The position numbers were made by a program, and so were the translations under genes. The notes under the pieces are model-generated. The model was not told the origin of the DNA. It searched no databases and worked only from the letters and a program-made list of their open reading frames with translations. Source: Oxytricha trifallax (lineage: Eukaryota; Ciliophora; Spirotrichea; Sporadotrichida; Oxytrichidae). Taken from it: DNA of 64,000 bases. Positions within the stretch are counted from its first letter, which is position 1. Each line of letters starts with the position of its first letter. This document shows positions 1 to 11,272 of the stretch, in pieces. Location of the stretch: positions 1 to 64,000 of the forward strand of contig ARYC01000203.1 in the NCBI GenBank assembly GCA_000711775.1, in the 5' to 3' direction.

Positions 1-969
1 CAGAAGCACTTCAACGCGTTCAGAATATAGAGCTCTTCCAAGAAGAGTGTAAGTCAACCATAAACCCCTCTGAAATCGGCTTCCACTCTTACTCCATTAG
101 TTCAGAATCTAGCCAGCCTCAGACTGCAATCAAGTAAGCGTAAGGGTAGTGAGGTGATCAATGCAACAGCTCATGAAAACTAGATAGGTATTACACCTAG
201 ACGCTTGCAGATGTCAAGCAGGGCAGAGAGCAGCAGTATAGTCACAGTGAAGGAATAGGAAATAAGCTATAGCTTCATGGTTTTATACTACTTTAGTTTA
301 TACCAAGCTAAGCATACCCAACAAGAGAAATGAATAAGCACCCATAGCAGACTCTGGTAACATCGATGCATAACCATCATTAAATTATACTCCCATTGCA
401 GTTGTCAGACAGCAAGTCAGCTAGAGGTTGGGGACTTATGGCACTATAGCTAGAAATCTCTCTATAACCAAGGAAAAAACTAAGAGGCAGCAGTTCTCGA
501 TGAGTTTCATAGCAGCAATCACTAAGGATCAGCTGGTCTCCAGCCAAATCATTGAGGGGGCCTTCGATGCTGTGCTGTTCGAGAACTTCCTCTATCACAC
601 CCTGCGCCAGCTGCGCACAGACAAGGATCTCGCCCAGAAGAAGATCGTGCTGCTCATGGACAACGCAGTCATTCACAAGTATTCAGAGGTGCTGGAGACT
701 GCTAGGAAGTTCAAGGTGACTGTCCTTTTCAACGCTGAATACTCACCCTGGCTTAACCCAATCGAGCAGTTGTTCTCCTACATCAAGAGGCACCTCCGAT
801 AAGAGCAAGCAGACAGCAAGTAAGCTTACTATACCTAACTTTTCATAGGATCCACCTGGTGAAGCGGCTCTCGCAGATTCTGAAGACAATGACCAAGACA
901 GACGTCAACAAGCTCTGGGCTTTCAGTGTGAAGCAGTGGTGCAGCACCATCAAGCATGGATTTGTGTGA
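1..969 (+). CDS. IS630/Tc1-mariner-type DDE transposase (5' end outside window)
   Basis: Spliced coding region read with TAA/TAG as Gln, ending at TGA 967-969. Two short GT-AG introns fit (357-401 and 820-848); joining them keeps one frame from about position 300. The C-terminal half holds the second catalytic Asp in LLMDNAVIHK and the NPIE glutamate motif in SPWLNPIEQLFSYIK, spaced as in the DDE_3 endonuclease of the IS630/Tc1 superfamily. Upstream of 357 a further exon is probable, but the join is unclear. GC content and codon use are visibly higher than in neighbouring ciliate genes, and the coding sequence differs from the TBE transposase at 29.6-30.3 kb. It could be a germline-limited transposon gene or a domesticated copy; its terminal repeats are not visible. 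The family is secure; the exon structure near the left edge is not. Confidence 0.8.
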
Positions 970-1119
970 AGTTGGGCTGAAAGACGATGAGTTGAAGTGC
1001 AGGGGCTATAGAAGACACCAATACATACAGAAACAGCACTTGAATCGTCAAATTTATTGATTAAAAGCCCCCTTATTACATATCACACTTTTAAGTTTTA
1101 ATTTTAACTAATCAAACCA

Positions 1120-1343
1120 GAAATCCAAAAACCTCTCTCATTTTCGCTCATTCAAATCGTCATTTTGGCTCCTCCTCCACTAAAGCTGCCGAATTTGGTG
1201 CTCAAACAGTCGAGCAGGACTTGAAAGTTGCTGAGCTGGGGGTTTTAAAACATGGAGAATACGATAGGGTCTCAAATTTGAAGAAACACTCATCAAGCAA
1301 CGAGTTCTTGACCATTTATGGCGATTCCACTCTAAATCTTTGA
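1120..1343 (+). CDS. Short open frame, unknown (possible orphan gene segment)
   Basis: An open frame of about 74 codons ends at TGA 1341-1343. It has mixed charged composition (for example TKAAEFGAQTVEQDLKVAEL) unlike the surrounding AT-rich DNA. No homology is recognised and there is no clear start. It may be the tail of a gene belonging with the upstream transposase region, an orphan macronuclear segment, or chance. Confidence 0.3.
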
Positions 1344-1610
1344 AATTTTGTCTAAGATTTGTATATCAGTCGATGATTTGATTTAATAGATTGAAAGAGT
1401 TGTTACTGGTGACTTAAGTAATGGTCCAGTTTAGAAATTCACGCATTCAGCTATGATTTCAACTCTTTCAGTTAAAATTCAAGTAAATATACAACATTCA
1501 CCTATAAGTGTCCGAATACAATCGAAACGTAAATAAATTGAAAATTGGTTATAAATAAATTTAATTTGATTAATTTCTAACTTTCCTATTTTATCTATTT
1601 AGCAATATTA
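1344..1610. other. AT-rich spacer
   Basis: No convincing coding frame, RNA gene or repeat was seen between the short frame and element A1. Confidence 0.5.
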
Positions 1611-2568
1611 ACTGGCACTAATTAGGTAAGCTTCTAAATGTAATTTGATTTATAACACTTTTAATTACAAAATTTTAATATTAAAATAATTATATCCAAA
1701 TTATACAGATTGTACATTGTACAGTTTAATGTTTTTTAAGTTTTTTAAATATTAAGGCGTACTTTAAAAATCGTACAGATTGTACATTGTACAGTTTGTA
1801 AGAAATAGTTTTTTATAACTTAATTGTACAGAATGATTATTATTGGTGATTTATTATTTAATTATTTTGATGTAATTACGTTAGAGCACTTATGGAAGTT
1901 CTACTTGGTGAGGCCCTTCATTTCTTTACTTTGTTATTTTTGTCATCTATTTGATCCACGTCGGCCTCACCCATCACTGTTGGTTACTCTGTCATCGACT
2001 CTGAATCCCCATCTTCGATCAGTCGCTGCTTCGTGTACGCCGTAAGGCATTCTCCTTGAAAGTAGGCCTCTCTGGCAGAATCTCGTAGTCTTCCCGGAGA
2101 TTGCTTCAGGAACGCTGGTATGGTTCTGCTTTTCGTCAATGGTCTCAATCTCCAACACAAATATATGACGCTCATTAGCCTTGTCTTCCATCTTCTGATT
2201 TGTCTTTTCCATAATTATTGCAATTGATACTAGACTGTCTTTGATCACGAGTGCATATATCATCTAAATACCTTGCCACTCATTTCGCCATTCATTTTGT
2301 ATTTATAATTAATAATTAAATAATAAATCACCACTAATAATCATTCTGTACAATTAAGTTATAAAAAAACTATTTCTTAAAAACAGTACAATGTACAATC
2401 TGTATTATTTTTAAAGTACGCCTTAATATTTTAAAAAACTTAAAAAACATAAAACAGTACAATGCACAATGTGTAAAATTTGGTTATAATTATTTTAATA
2501 TTAAAATTTTGTAATTAAAAGTGTTATGAATCAAATTACATTTAGAAGCTTACCTAATTAGTGGCAGT
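1611..2568. mobile_element. Palindromic element A1 (unrecognised DNA element family A)
   Basis: Inverted arms of about 250 bp start ACTGGCACTAATTAG and end with the reverse complement, flanked on both sides by TA (1609-1610, 2569-2570), as for a TA-targeting Tc1/mariner-like insertion. Each arm contains repeated GTACATTGTACAGTTT words and a TTAAGGCGTACTTT word. The centre (about 1890-2270) is GC-richer and carries a minus-strand open frame with NERHIFV, conserved in the second copy at 52767-53767. It could be a non-autonomous foldback element or a small autonomous element with a very short protein. Confidence 0.8.
1900..2263 (-). CDS. Small conserved protein of element A1
   Basis: Two overlapping minus frames are each partly conserved with element A2: an N-terminal part containing NERHIFVLEIET (NERHIFVFAIKT in A2) and a C-terminal part in the next frame containing QRLIEDGDSES (QRLASDGDAEL in A2), followed by a Q/K-rich acidic tail. 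The frame change falls at about the same place in both copies, which suggests a short intron or programmed shift, though independent indels are possible. No known domain is recognised. Conservation of protein-like words inside otherwise diverged interiors argues that it has been coding. Confidence 0.45.
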
Positions 2569-2572
2569 TAAT

Positions 2573-3288
2573 AATATATATATCTACCGTTATATTTTTA
2601 TTTTTGAATTTCCCCAAATCAATTATACTTTATCAATATTACCCATAAATTAATTATCGACGTAACCGCCTGGCTATGGATACTACTACATCACAGGCTA
2701 TCCCATAGCCATAGGTTGTCCATAAACCATGGGTTAATTTTGCATGTATGGCTGCTAATTGTTGCCCATATATATTGGGAGTGCAATTTAATTAGGGTTT
2801 TAAGGGATGATGTATGCCATTTCTTGTTGATAATTGGGTGCTGGCCTGTGAATATGAGTTTTTCTTTATTTACAGCAGCATGCACAACGCTTTACCGACT
2901 TTCTACATACGACTCTTCTGCGCCCATTTTCATACCTGACTTTTGTACAACAGCAGAATACCACAATAAGTGTTGAAACTATAGCAATTATGACAAACAC
3001 TATTCCAACAGCTATACCCACAGATGATCCACTACTTCCACCTTCAGAGTAATAATAGTTGTAACCGAAGTTGCCTGTGTAGTAGCAAGAGTAATAATAA
3101 TAACAACTCTGCCCATAATAGAAGTTTCTGTATAAATATTACAGCTATCTCGCTGCTTCTTCTGATTTTCCTACTTATTCTTGATATTAATATTCTCCAG
3201 CTGATTCACATTTTTAAAAAAATTAGAGATAGTGAATAACAAAATTTATAATAAACTTAATATACTTATGACAGAATATAAAATTCAT
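2573..3288 (-). CDS. Single-pass membrane protein, paralogue 1
   Basis: The frame opens at ATG 3288 (minus) and stays open with TAA/TAG as Gln. A Tyr/Cys/Gly-rich extracellular part is followed by one hydrophobic helix (SVGIAVGIVFVIIAIVSTLI) and then VFCCCTK, a basic Cys-rich stretch (CRKSVKRCACCCK) and a Q/P/M-rich tail with repeated QPM words. The same order of parts is found in the gene at 9795-10760. No TGA is met before element A1, so the frame runs into the element's right arm; A1 lies at or just past the 3' end and may have removed the normal stop. No catalytic domain is visible; a receptor-like or adaptor role would be a guess. Confidence 0.65.
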
Positions 3289-3589
3289 AAGTTGACTCAT
3301 TTGTAGATTTATTAGAATATTTTTATTAATATCTTTCCGCTATATATGAGCTTTCAAAGGTGGTTTAAAGTGATAAACCCATAAATAATGACATTAATAT
3401 CAACAAGGGTATTGATTTATGGATTGGATTTCTTGCCATTCTATTATTATCTATTTATTGCTTTTAATTATACACTTTATAATTTTATATTTCTAGTTTT
3501 GTTTGAAATTAAATCTATTAAACTTAGACTAAGTTGTATGAAATTAAATCTTAATTATACTTATAAGTCGAGTTAATATCAGTAAATTC

Positions 3590-6390
3590 TCAAGAATTGC
3601 ACTGAAAATATTGAGTAGAGTGAATCTTATCAAATAAGAAGCCAATTAAACTCAGTAGTTATAATACATTTTATACATTAAATAAATTTATATTAATTAT
3701 ATTGGGAGCGAAGTAAATAGAAGTGACACTCCACTTCTTAGACTTGATCCTGTTAAGTCTCTTCTTGTCTCTGTAGCAAGCATCACACACTCTCACTCTC
3801 TAGTCAGCGTACCCGGGCACATACTCACAATGATTGGAGCAGTAGTAGCAAACCAAAGAGCCACACATGCGACAGTGATGACGACGTCTGAACAAATTAA
3901 AGTATGACTTGCATAGCGCACACTCTTCCTGCATATCGTTTGGCACCCACATCATTGGCCTGTTTATGTGATTTTAACAAGTCTGAGAGTTGTGATTGTG
4001 GCCATTCTGTGATTGCAAAGATTTATTTCTACTTTTTCTAGATAGAGCACCTTGAGATTAGGCTCTTTGGTTCTTGGGGTCTCTTTAGTCAAGTAATTAG
4101 GCATTTGGCTAAAGTGTCTCAGAGGAAGAAGATTTCGAGTCATCTTCATCGATATCTATTTATTAACCAGTTAACATGTTGCTTGGATACATAATACTTT
4201 TTATTATTCTATAATTATGTTAAAAGAATTATTGTTGATACTACTAGTTACTATGAGGGTTGAAGTTAGAAGATTTCCTAGCGGAAGAAGTGCCTCCCAT
4301 ATTACTCTACACCTAAAGTAGATTCCCACTATTTTTATTGTTGCTCTGTTTTACTTGATTCTCAGCGCCTTTATTGTTATTTGGAGGTGTACTCTGCTTA
4401 GTGGTTAATCGGCTTTAGTTTTTGGTGCTACTATTGCCCTCTATTTTTTAGGCTATTTGTTAAAGTTAAGATGATGGCATTGATTTAGCTCTCATCACTT
4501 AATTGTGATGCTTTAATTATATCTGATAAGTTGTTTGTATGCTAAGTTACTTTAATTTAAAATATGCTGTGAGGTATTGTCAAATCCAATTCCTCCTTTG
4601 AAAAGTGATTCGAAGTGATCGCCGCCTCCTAACAGTGACTTAGCGTGATTATGATAAGATCTTCGATTTGCCCTCATTTTCTTCATTTTCAATTCTAAGA
4701 GATCAGTCATTAATTTCTTAACTTAGTGGCATAACAATTCCAAAGTAGGTAATTTCTCATTATTGTGGTTTTAATTAAAATAATATTATAAAATTGATAT
4801 TTTATTATATCTGAATCAGTATCATTATCAATTACTTTACTCAGAAAACCTTGACTTCTGGCCTAACTATCCTCCCTCTAACCTTGATCTTAAACCTACA
4901 TTTATCATTAATATTTTGCCTCAAAAATAATGCCATCTAATAATATATTACAGTTTACATCTAGTTCTCTTCAATTATCTTGCAGAGTGCAAGCATAAAC
5001 TTCTTAATTTTCTTGATTTTTCCTTTGAGAACATTATTCTTAGAAATATTAGTAGTGATTTCATTTTCTAAATTGCCACATTTTATCATATGATTCATTT
5101 TCGTTGTTTCGAGTTCTTTCCTCTAAGATAGCATATTTTCTCTTAAATCGTTATTTTCTCGCATTAATCTTTGATTTTCAAGCATTCATTATAAATCAAG
5201 TATTTATGTTATAATCTATAAGTTGTCAATGGAAATAAATATAAATGCATTAATCTCTCATAATCATAAATATCAACTGAGAGACCCTACATATTGCTTA
5301 ATCTTTGACTGTTTCCTGGTTAATAAAAACTCTGCATTTGTGTTTGCTAGTTCAAATGACCAATCCCTGTACCCCCATAATTGCTTTACATATTTGCCAA
5401 ATTCTAATTTTACTGCTACTGATTTTACTACAAACTCATTGTGCTTTATAAAGCCGTTTGAATTAAATTTTCCCTTTGTGAGTATAATGCATTTTCTGCA
5501 GTAGTAAGAGTGTTGTTTTAATTCTAATTGTAGCTAGTTGACTGATTGTACTTTGCTTGCTCGATTTGATTAGTAGTATGAATGATTTAACCAATTTAGG
5601 TATTTTAACTGCTATGCGGAAGATTTTAATGCAGTTAAGATTAAGTTGGATGAAGCGCCAACAAATTTGATTGTGAGTAATTTTACCGCATAGTATTACT
5701 TGAAGGGGTTTAAACTTGAGGCTATTGCACATTTTGAGATTCTTGATTATTTGTGACCCTACTAGGGTGATTCATTTCGGTATTAGCAAGAGTATTTTAA
5801 GTGATAACAGAAAGAGGTTAGTTGTAAAGTTATTTCCCCTCGTCAGAGTAGTTATTCTGCAAATGACCATAGTTAGTGGAGGAATTAGTCGTGGTTTGAT
5901 TTTGGGGATAATGAGAAAGTTACTAATGCTGCTGTAAGTAACTCAAAGGACTTGAGGACTACTAAGTGTTAGCTTATTGGCCTTAACTTTATATATATCT
6001 CAGATTGTCCAAAGCTGGATCATTGTATTTACTTAATGGCACTTAAAGCTGTTAATTGACTATAGGTGCTGATATACTCTAATTCAAATTAACTGGATGC
6101 AAATTGGCGTTAGATTGATTGGCATTTAAGTTTGCATTAGTTGAGGCTTAAATGAAATTCAGATTTCTATCAAAAGTAGAATTAAGATGGTCTTAAGTGG
6201 ATTTATAAATCTATGAGTGATGGTTCATCAGCACAAAATTAGAGGTTGTCTACTCCCCTGGATTTATATTGTGGTAAGAAATGTTTAAGTTGCTCAAATC
6301 ATTGAGGTTTTGGAAACTTGGTTAGGGTTATTTCTGGAATTGTAGCTAGGGCGTTGTTACCGGTATTGTTTGATTGGGTTACTAACTCAT
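3590..6390 (-). CDS. Q/N-rich coiled-coil protein with C-terminal FYVE zinc finger
   Basis: It starts at ATG 6390 and ends at TGA 3590. The first 350 or so residues are Gln/Asn/Ser/Pro-rich; then comes a charged coiled-coil stretch (ERLMRENNDLRENMLSQRKE), another Q/N-rich linker, and a FYVE finger with WVPND, RRRHHCRMCG and RVCDACY motifs and eight Cys/His ligands. FYVE fingers bind phosphatidylinositol-3-phosphate on endosomes, so an endosomal tether or scaffold is likely. One IES (5171-5256, pointer GCATTAATCT) is needed to keep the frame. A 56-nt GT-AG intron fits at about 4.9 kb. The joins between 4.5 and 4.85 kb are not fully solved: the frame changes twice there and I could not place the cuts. 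The FYVE call is secure; the internal structure is partly inferred. Confidence 0.8.
5171..5256. other. IES in FYVE gene, pointer GCATTAATCT
   Basis: The 10-bp pointer occurs at 5161-5170 and 5247-5256. Removing 86 bp joins the Q/N-rich part to the coiled coil in frame (DYERLMRENN). Confidence 0.85.
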
Positions 6391-6886
6391 TTTTATTTTG
6401 CAATTTAATTAATAAATAAACTAATACTATCCAAATTCTCTCGTTTTATATTCAGATGAAATATTCTTAAAATATTTAATAAAATAAATACAAAGGAAAG
6501 GAGAATCTTAATGAAATTAAATTGTTGATATTTAATTAGTTTCTAAACAACTAAGGAACAAATAATGTTATATAAAAATAATTAGTAAAAGCTAGTGTCA
6601 TCCTTCGATAAGTTTAAGAATTAACTGGACTTTATTATTGATGGTCTTCTTTTATTTAAGCAAAAGTAGTTAAATAAAATAAATGATTCCAATCAATTAT
6701 AAAGTTTATTACTGCTTTTTTACATTTCTATTAGGACATAAACTGTAATTAATTTAAATTATCTATTTAATTTTATAAATTTTGATAAAATTTTGCATTA
6801 ATTATCATAATTAAGATATGCAGTAATTTCTAAATTTAAGCTTTAAATTTGTATTGTGAATAGTAATAAATTCTAAATAACAAAAA
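6391..6886. other. AT-rich intergenic spacer between divergent genes
   Basis: Lies between the start of the FYVE gene (minus) and the start of the next gene (plus). No open frame or repeat stands out; it probably holds both 5' regions. Confidence 0.6.
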
Positions 6887-8700
6887 ATGAATCTTGGTGA
6901 TATTTTATCTTAACAAGCCATCTATCACATTTAAGCAAACATATAAGGAAACAATAAATTAAACAATTAAATTTATCCTTCAACTAGTCATTAATTGAAT
7001 ATACATCTAAACCTCACAACTAATGAGCATATTGAATTATAATTAATATATCTCAATATTAAAATTAACTATTATATCATTATTAATTACTATATTCCAA
7101 GTGTAATAAATGACTTGGCAAAGCAAGAGAAACTGGGATAAGTAATTGACTTTAATTAGGATATTATACCATCTATATAAATATTAGACAAGAAGTAATG
7201 CCACTCAAAGTGTGATGATAATCTACTGCCTGTAGACCATCATGTTAAGTACTAACTAGATCTACTTGACAAATAGTTATTGTAAAATTCTACAATAAAC
7301 TATAAATTTGATGAGAGTAGTAGCAGTGATTAAAATATGGATGAGATATAGTTGAGGATTAAGTCTTAATAGAATTCACAGTAGTTGTCCAATATACAGG
7401 TTAATCTACCTGAAGAGGATGATAATTCAATAGATGAGAATTAGAAATTGCTTATGATTAGGCAAAGCCCCTTACTCCTTCTTCAAGATGAACTCAATAA
7501 GAATCTAAAACAGATAAAATAAGGTATAATGTATGATATATAAAATTATTGAATATTTTATTCAAAGTTTAATTGAGAATAAAAGGGAAGAATGGAATTA
7601 CCTGGCAGATGAGCAGCTAAAAGAAATTGACAGAGCAAGACATTTAAATCAATCAGAAAAAGATAAACAATTAATTATTGAGAGACATCTCAGGGATATT
7701 CATGATTGGATGACAAACGCCTAGATTCAAATTTAGAATAACAAAAACTAATTGGTCAAGCATTTCTGGAAAGAATGGCATAACGAGCAAAACTAGAATG
7801 TAAATAATGAGTATGAATTGATTGAGTGCTAAAAAATCAGAATATCACAAGGTATAGTTAAGAAGCAAGAAGTTGATTTGATAATTTCATTAAAAACTCC
7901 ATCAATAAATGACTTTCATAGACTGGTTCCCATAAATAATTTACTCTTTCCTAACAATAATAACGTATCTTCACAAATTTAAACTTAAAACCCCACTTCA
8001 ACATCTACCACCCCTAATAAACCTTAAATTTAACAAGTTAATAATATGCAATAGTCCTAAAAGTCTCTCTAAGTAGCTATGCTTAACTTCTGTTACTATG
8101 AAGATTTCAACGATTAGCAGTAGGAAAGAGTAAATAAATACATCTAATTTAGTGAAATCACAGCTATTGAGGATAATTTCCCATTAATCGTTAGAGATTC
8201 AAAATTGAAGTATAAGCTTATTAATGACAATGAGATGGTGTACGAAAGTTTTAGTTAATAAATTAAATCAGCTGTGTAACAATTGAAAGATGACCTTGAA
8301 TCTTAAAAGGTTTAAGTTAACAAAGTACTAAGTAGCCCTTAATAACTCGCAGCAGATGAGGAACAAGAAATTATTAATATTTTCACAGATAAAGATTGTT
8401 TGTACACTCAACACTCAAACCTAAGCATTGTAGACACTCTATGCACATGCCTAATAAATATGAAATTTATCAATAAAACTCAGTTATATCTGTAGCATAT
8501 TTACTCTTAGATAAAACTGGCTAATCACTATGGCTTTGATGTTCTCATAATTCCATTTGACTTTATTATATATTCATAAATCATTAAAATTGAAGGAAAA
8601 TATTAGAAAATGATATAGAAATCAGTATAGACTATAAAGTAAGCTCTATATGAGATGGCTATTGATAATTAAAGTCACTAATTGAAAAGCATTTAAAATC
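6887..8700 (+). CDS. Unknown Q/N-rich protein
   Basis: ATG at 6887-6889; the frame is open to about 7.51 kb, continues after an apparent intron or IES near 7515-7567, and stays open to about 8.7 kb (over 550 codons). The middle is highly charged and helical (KREEWNYLADEQLKEIDRARH, shortened) with a conserved-looking HDWMTNA, then Q/N/T-rich linkers and a more globular C-terminal part. No domain is recognised. The frame becomes low-complexity AT-rich past 8.7 kb, so the last segment probably ends there. The coding piece at 9424-9876 may belong to the same gene. Confidence 0.6.
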
Positions 8701-9423
8701 TATAAAAAAAATATATTTATTTATAAGGATGCATCTCAATTAAACTCATATTGTTAAATGTTAATTATAATTTTGCATTTATTTTATAAAGTGAATTGAA
8801 TTTTAGAATAAAATTGATTTTCTCAGGACATTTATAAAGTTTTAATTTTATTCTCAAATAATTACTTTCTATATTTAAATGTAATTTATCTAATAATTCA
8901 TTCATAAGTTTCTTTTTATTTTTCAGCTATAAAGAGAATAGAAGTTTATTTACACTTAAATAATAAGGCATTCTAAAAAAATTTAATTTTATGATTTAGT
9001 TTTTTAAAATGCAAAGAAATCAATATATTAAAAATAAATATATGCTCAAAATTTTTTCAATTAAAATTAATATATTTTTTAATTTGTGTTTTAATTGTAT
9101 TCTCTTTGGAGCTGTCAAATAATATGTAAAATTCTATTGATGTAGAGAATAGATAAAAAATTGGAGATTTGATTTTAAAAACAATAGGTAATTTGTTTAA
9201 TTGATTACTTATTTTTAATTCAATAAATTGGAATGCTTTACAAATGTATTAACATTTAATTTTAATACTGACTACTCTATTAATCATGATTTTATTCAAG
9301 AAAATGAGAGTTGTTTAATTAAAATTCATAAAATAAATAAAAATATTTTTTATTTCTATCTTTCATAAATTATAACCATTAAGGCAACAAGATATTGGCA
9401 AAAGTTTTTCATGAATAATTAAG
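8701..9423. other. AT-rich stretch, probably eliminated sequence or spacer
   Basis: Very AT-rich; open frames here translate to low-complexity F/K/N/I strings. No feature seen. Confidence 0.45.
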
Positions 9424-9876
9424 CACTTACCAATAATTGAAAGACTTTTGATAATTATTTTCTATAAAGAAGTTATTAAATAAAAACCATTGTAAATTTA
9501 CTTCAAAGATCTTAAATCTTAGTGGATGGCTGATCCAGTGTTGGATAGAAGCTTTGATTATATGTTTATTAGGGTATCTGAGTATTCTAATTTTCAACTG
9601 CAATATTTTTATAACTTTTTAATAAATATATAAAATGCTTTTAAATTGTTGAATTATTACAAAGATAAAAATGGATAGATTGAGATTTGGTCTTCAATGT
9701 TCTTAGAGATTTATTAATATAAAAAAAATACAGATAAAAAGAAATTGAACTCCTTCTTAATTTTTCATAATAAAGATTTTAGATTCAAGTTTTTTCAAGT
9801 AGTTACCAATTAAAATAAATAGCTAACTAAATTATTTATTTTAATATATGCAACTGGTTAGTGCGTAAGATGCTGA
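9424..9876 (+). CDS. Unknown coding segment
   Basis: An open frame of about 150 codons with non-repetitive composition (for example MADPVLDRSFDYMFIRVSEY) and TGA at 9874-9876. No start is evident, so it is probably a later segment of the gene at 6887-8700 or of another gene. Its last 80 bp overlap, antisense, the 3' end of the membrane protein gene; the real end may be earlier. Confidence 0.4.
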
Positions 9877-10760
9877 TCAGGGCCATTTTATAAACCGGGC
9901 TAGATTTCAGATCCACGATAAGTTGCCGCATATTAATTATCAACAAAGCCAGCTATCTATGAATAATGAGTAGCAGTCTGACCAATAGCCATTGGTTGTA
10001 CCTAGTAAATTGGCTAATTAAACGATGATGGAGTTTAACCATTGATCATATTCATAGGCTGCATTGAAGAATTTGGATTTTAAGTGGCATTAAATGATTG
10101 GTTTTATAATATTTTAGGTTTATGACTGTGATTTTTTCTTTTCTTGCAGCATCCACAACGCTTAACAGATTTTCTGCAGACTCGTTACTTGCGGCCACTT
10201 TGATGCTTGACTTTAGTACAGCAGCAAAATACAATAATAAGTGTAGTAACTAAAGCAATCACAAAACCCGCAACTCCTACTACTATTCCAATGAGTTAAT
10301 TATCATTATTTGTAGTTGTGACTTTGCGGTAGATTTTAATGTAACTACCTCCTCCATTATTAGAGGGTACTGGGTTATCGCTGTAATATGTAGTAGATGT
10401 GTAGGAAGAGAAGTAGTTTCCGTTTCCATAATCGGCTGTGTAGGTGCAGTTATTCGGGGTATAGCAAGTCTAACCGGAAGTGTAATTAACATAAAGTGAT
10501 CTTGATTATTTGTTGTTTTGAAGTTTACCTGTTTAATTTTGTGATACAACTGATTCATTATTAACTATATCAATAAATCTATGCATATGATTTAATATCA
10601 TATTTATTATTAATTCATTGGCTCTGGCTAACATTGATAATTTTTCTAATTATCTAGCTGCAATGTAAGAGCTTTCAAATGTGGTTTAACGTGATAACCC
10701 TATGCAAATCGATATTAATAAAAGAGCAGGTATATTTTGACTTTGAAGAGAGCATATCAT
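9795..10760 (-). CDS. Single-pass membrane protein, paralogue 2
   Basis: One uninterrupted frame with ATG at 10760 and TGA at 9795 (322 codons). The N-terminus (PALLLISICIGLS) looks like a signal peptide. It is followed by an N/S/Y-rich ectodomain with paired Cys (TCYTPNNC), one transmembrane helix (LIGIVVGVAGFVIALVTTLI), then VFCCCTKVK, a basic Cys-rich stretch (CRKSVKRCGCCKKRK) and an N/Q/P-rich cytoplasmic tail with VQPMAIGQ. Related by order and by the Cys-rich juxtamembrane motif to the gene at 2573-3288. Clustered Cys next to the membrane suggests palmitoylation (inference). Function unknown. Confidence 0.75.
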
Positions 10761-11272
10761 ACTGTATGAGATATTTTTGTGAATTAGTTTTATGATTGCA
10801 ACAAATTGCAATTTGTGATTTTAATAGGATTATAAATTTTAAAATACAACTAATCAACCTTAATTTATAATTTTACAAATGTTTAAGAATTGTTACTTTT
10901 TATTTTAATTAAAATATTTTTAACAATAAAAAGAAAAAATATGAAGTTTGTATAAACCTTACTTATTTATAATTTATTTTAATTTGGGATAAATCAGTTA
11001 ACTCAAATTGGAAACAATCAAATAATAAAAATATACTATCTTATTAAAATTTGATAAATAAGAATCTTTTGTAAATCATAAATCTGTTCGCATTTTATTA
11101 TAAGAAAACTAAATCTATCTAATGTTATTCGATAATCTATTGAATCATATCTGATATAATACATTTAATGATCTGTAATTACACTTTGGAGTAATTGGAG
11201 CGTTGAGAAATAAAATAAAATTTTATAATATAGAAATACTGATAACTTAAATCTTATCTTATGACTAACATC
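10761..11272. other. AT-rich spacer
   Basis: Nothing recognisable between the membrane-protein start and the CAND1 stop. Confidence 0.55.

Noticed and set aside
380-676. Minus-strand 98-codon frame opposite the transposase exon
   Set aside because: Shadow of the plus-strand DDE domain, whose motifs are clear.
1232-1252. GGGGGTTTTAAAAC as right end of the transposase-bearing element
   Set aside because: The partner would lie left of the window and the word falls inside an open frame; cannot be supported.
1750-2480. GTACATTGTACAG words as transcription-factor sites
   Set aside because: They are part of the inverted arms of element A and recur in A2; no promoter context.
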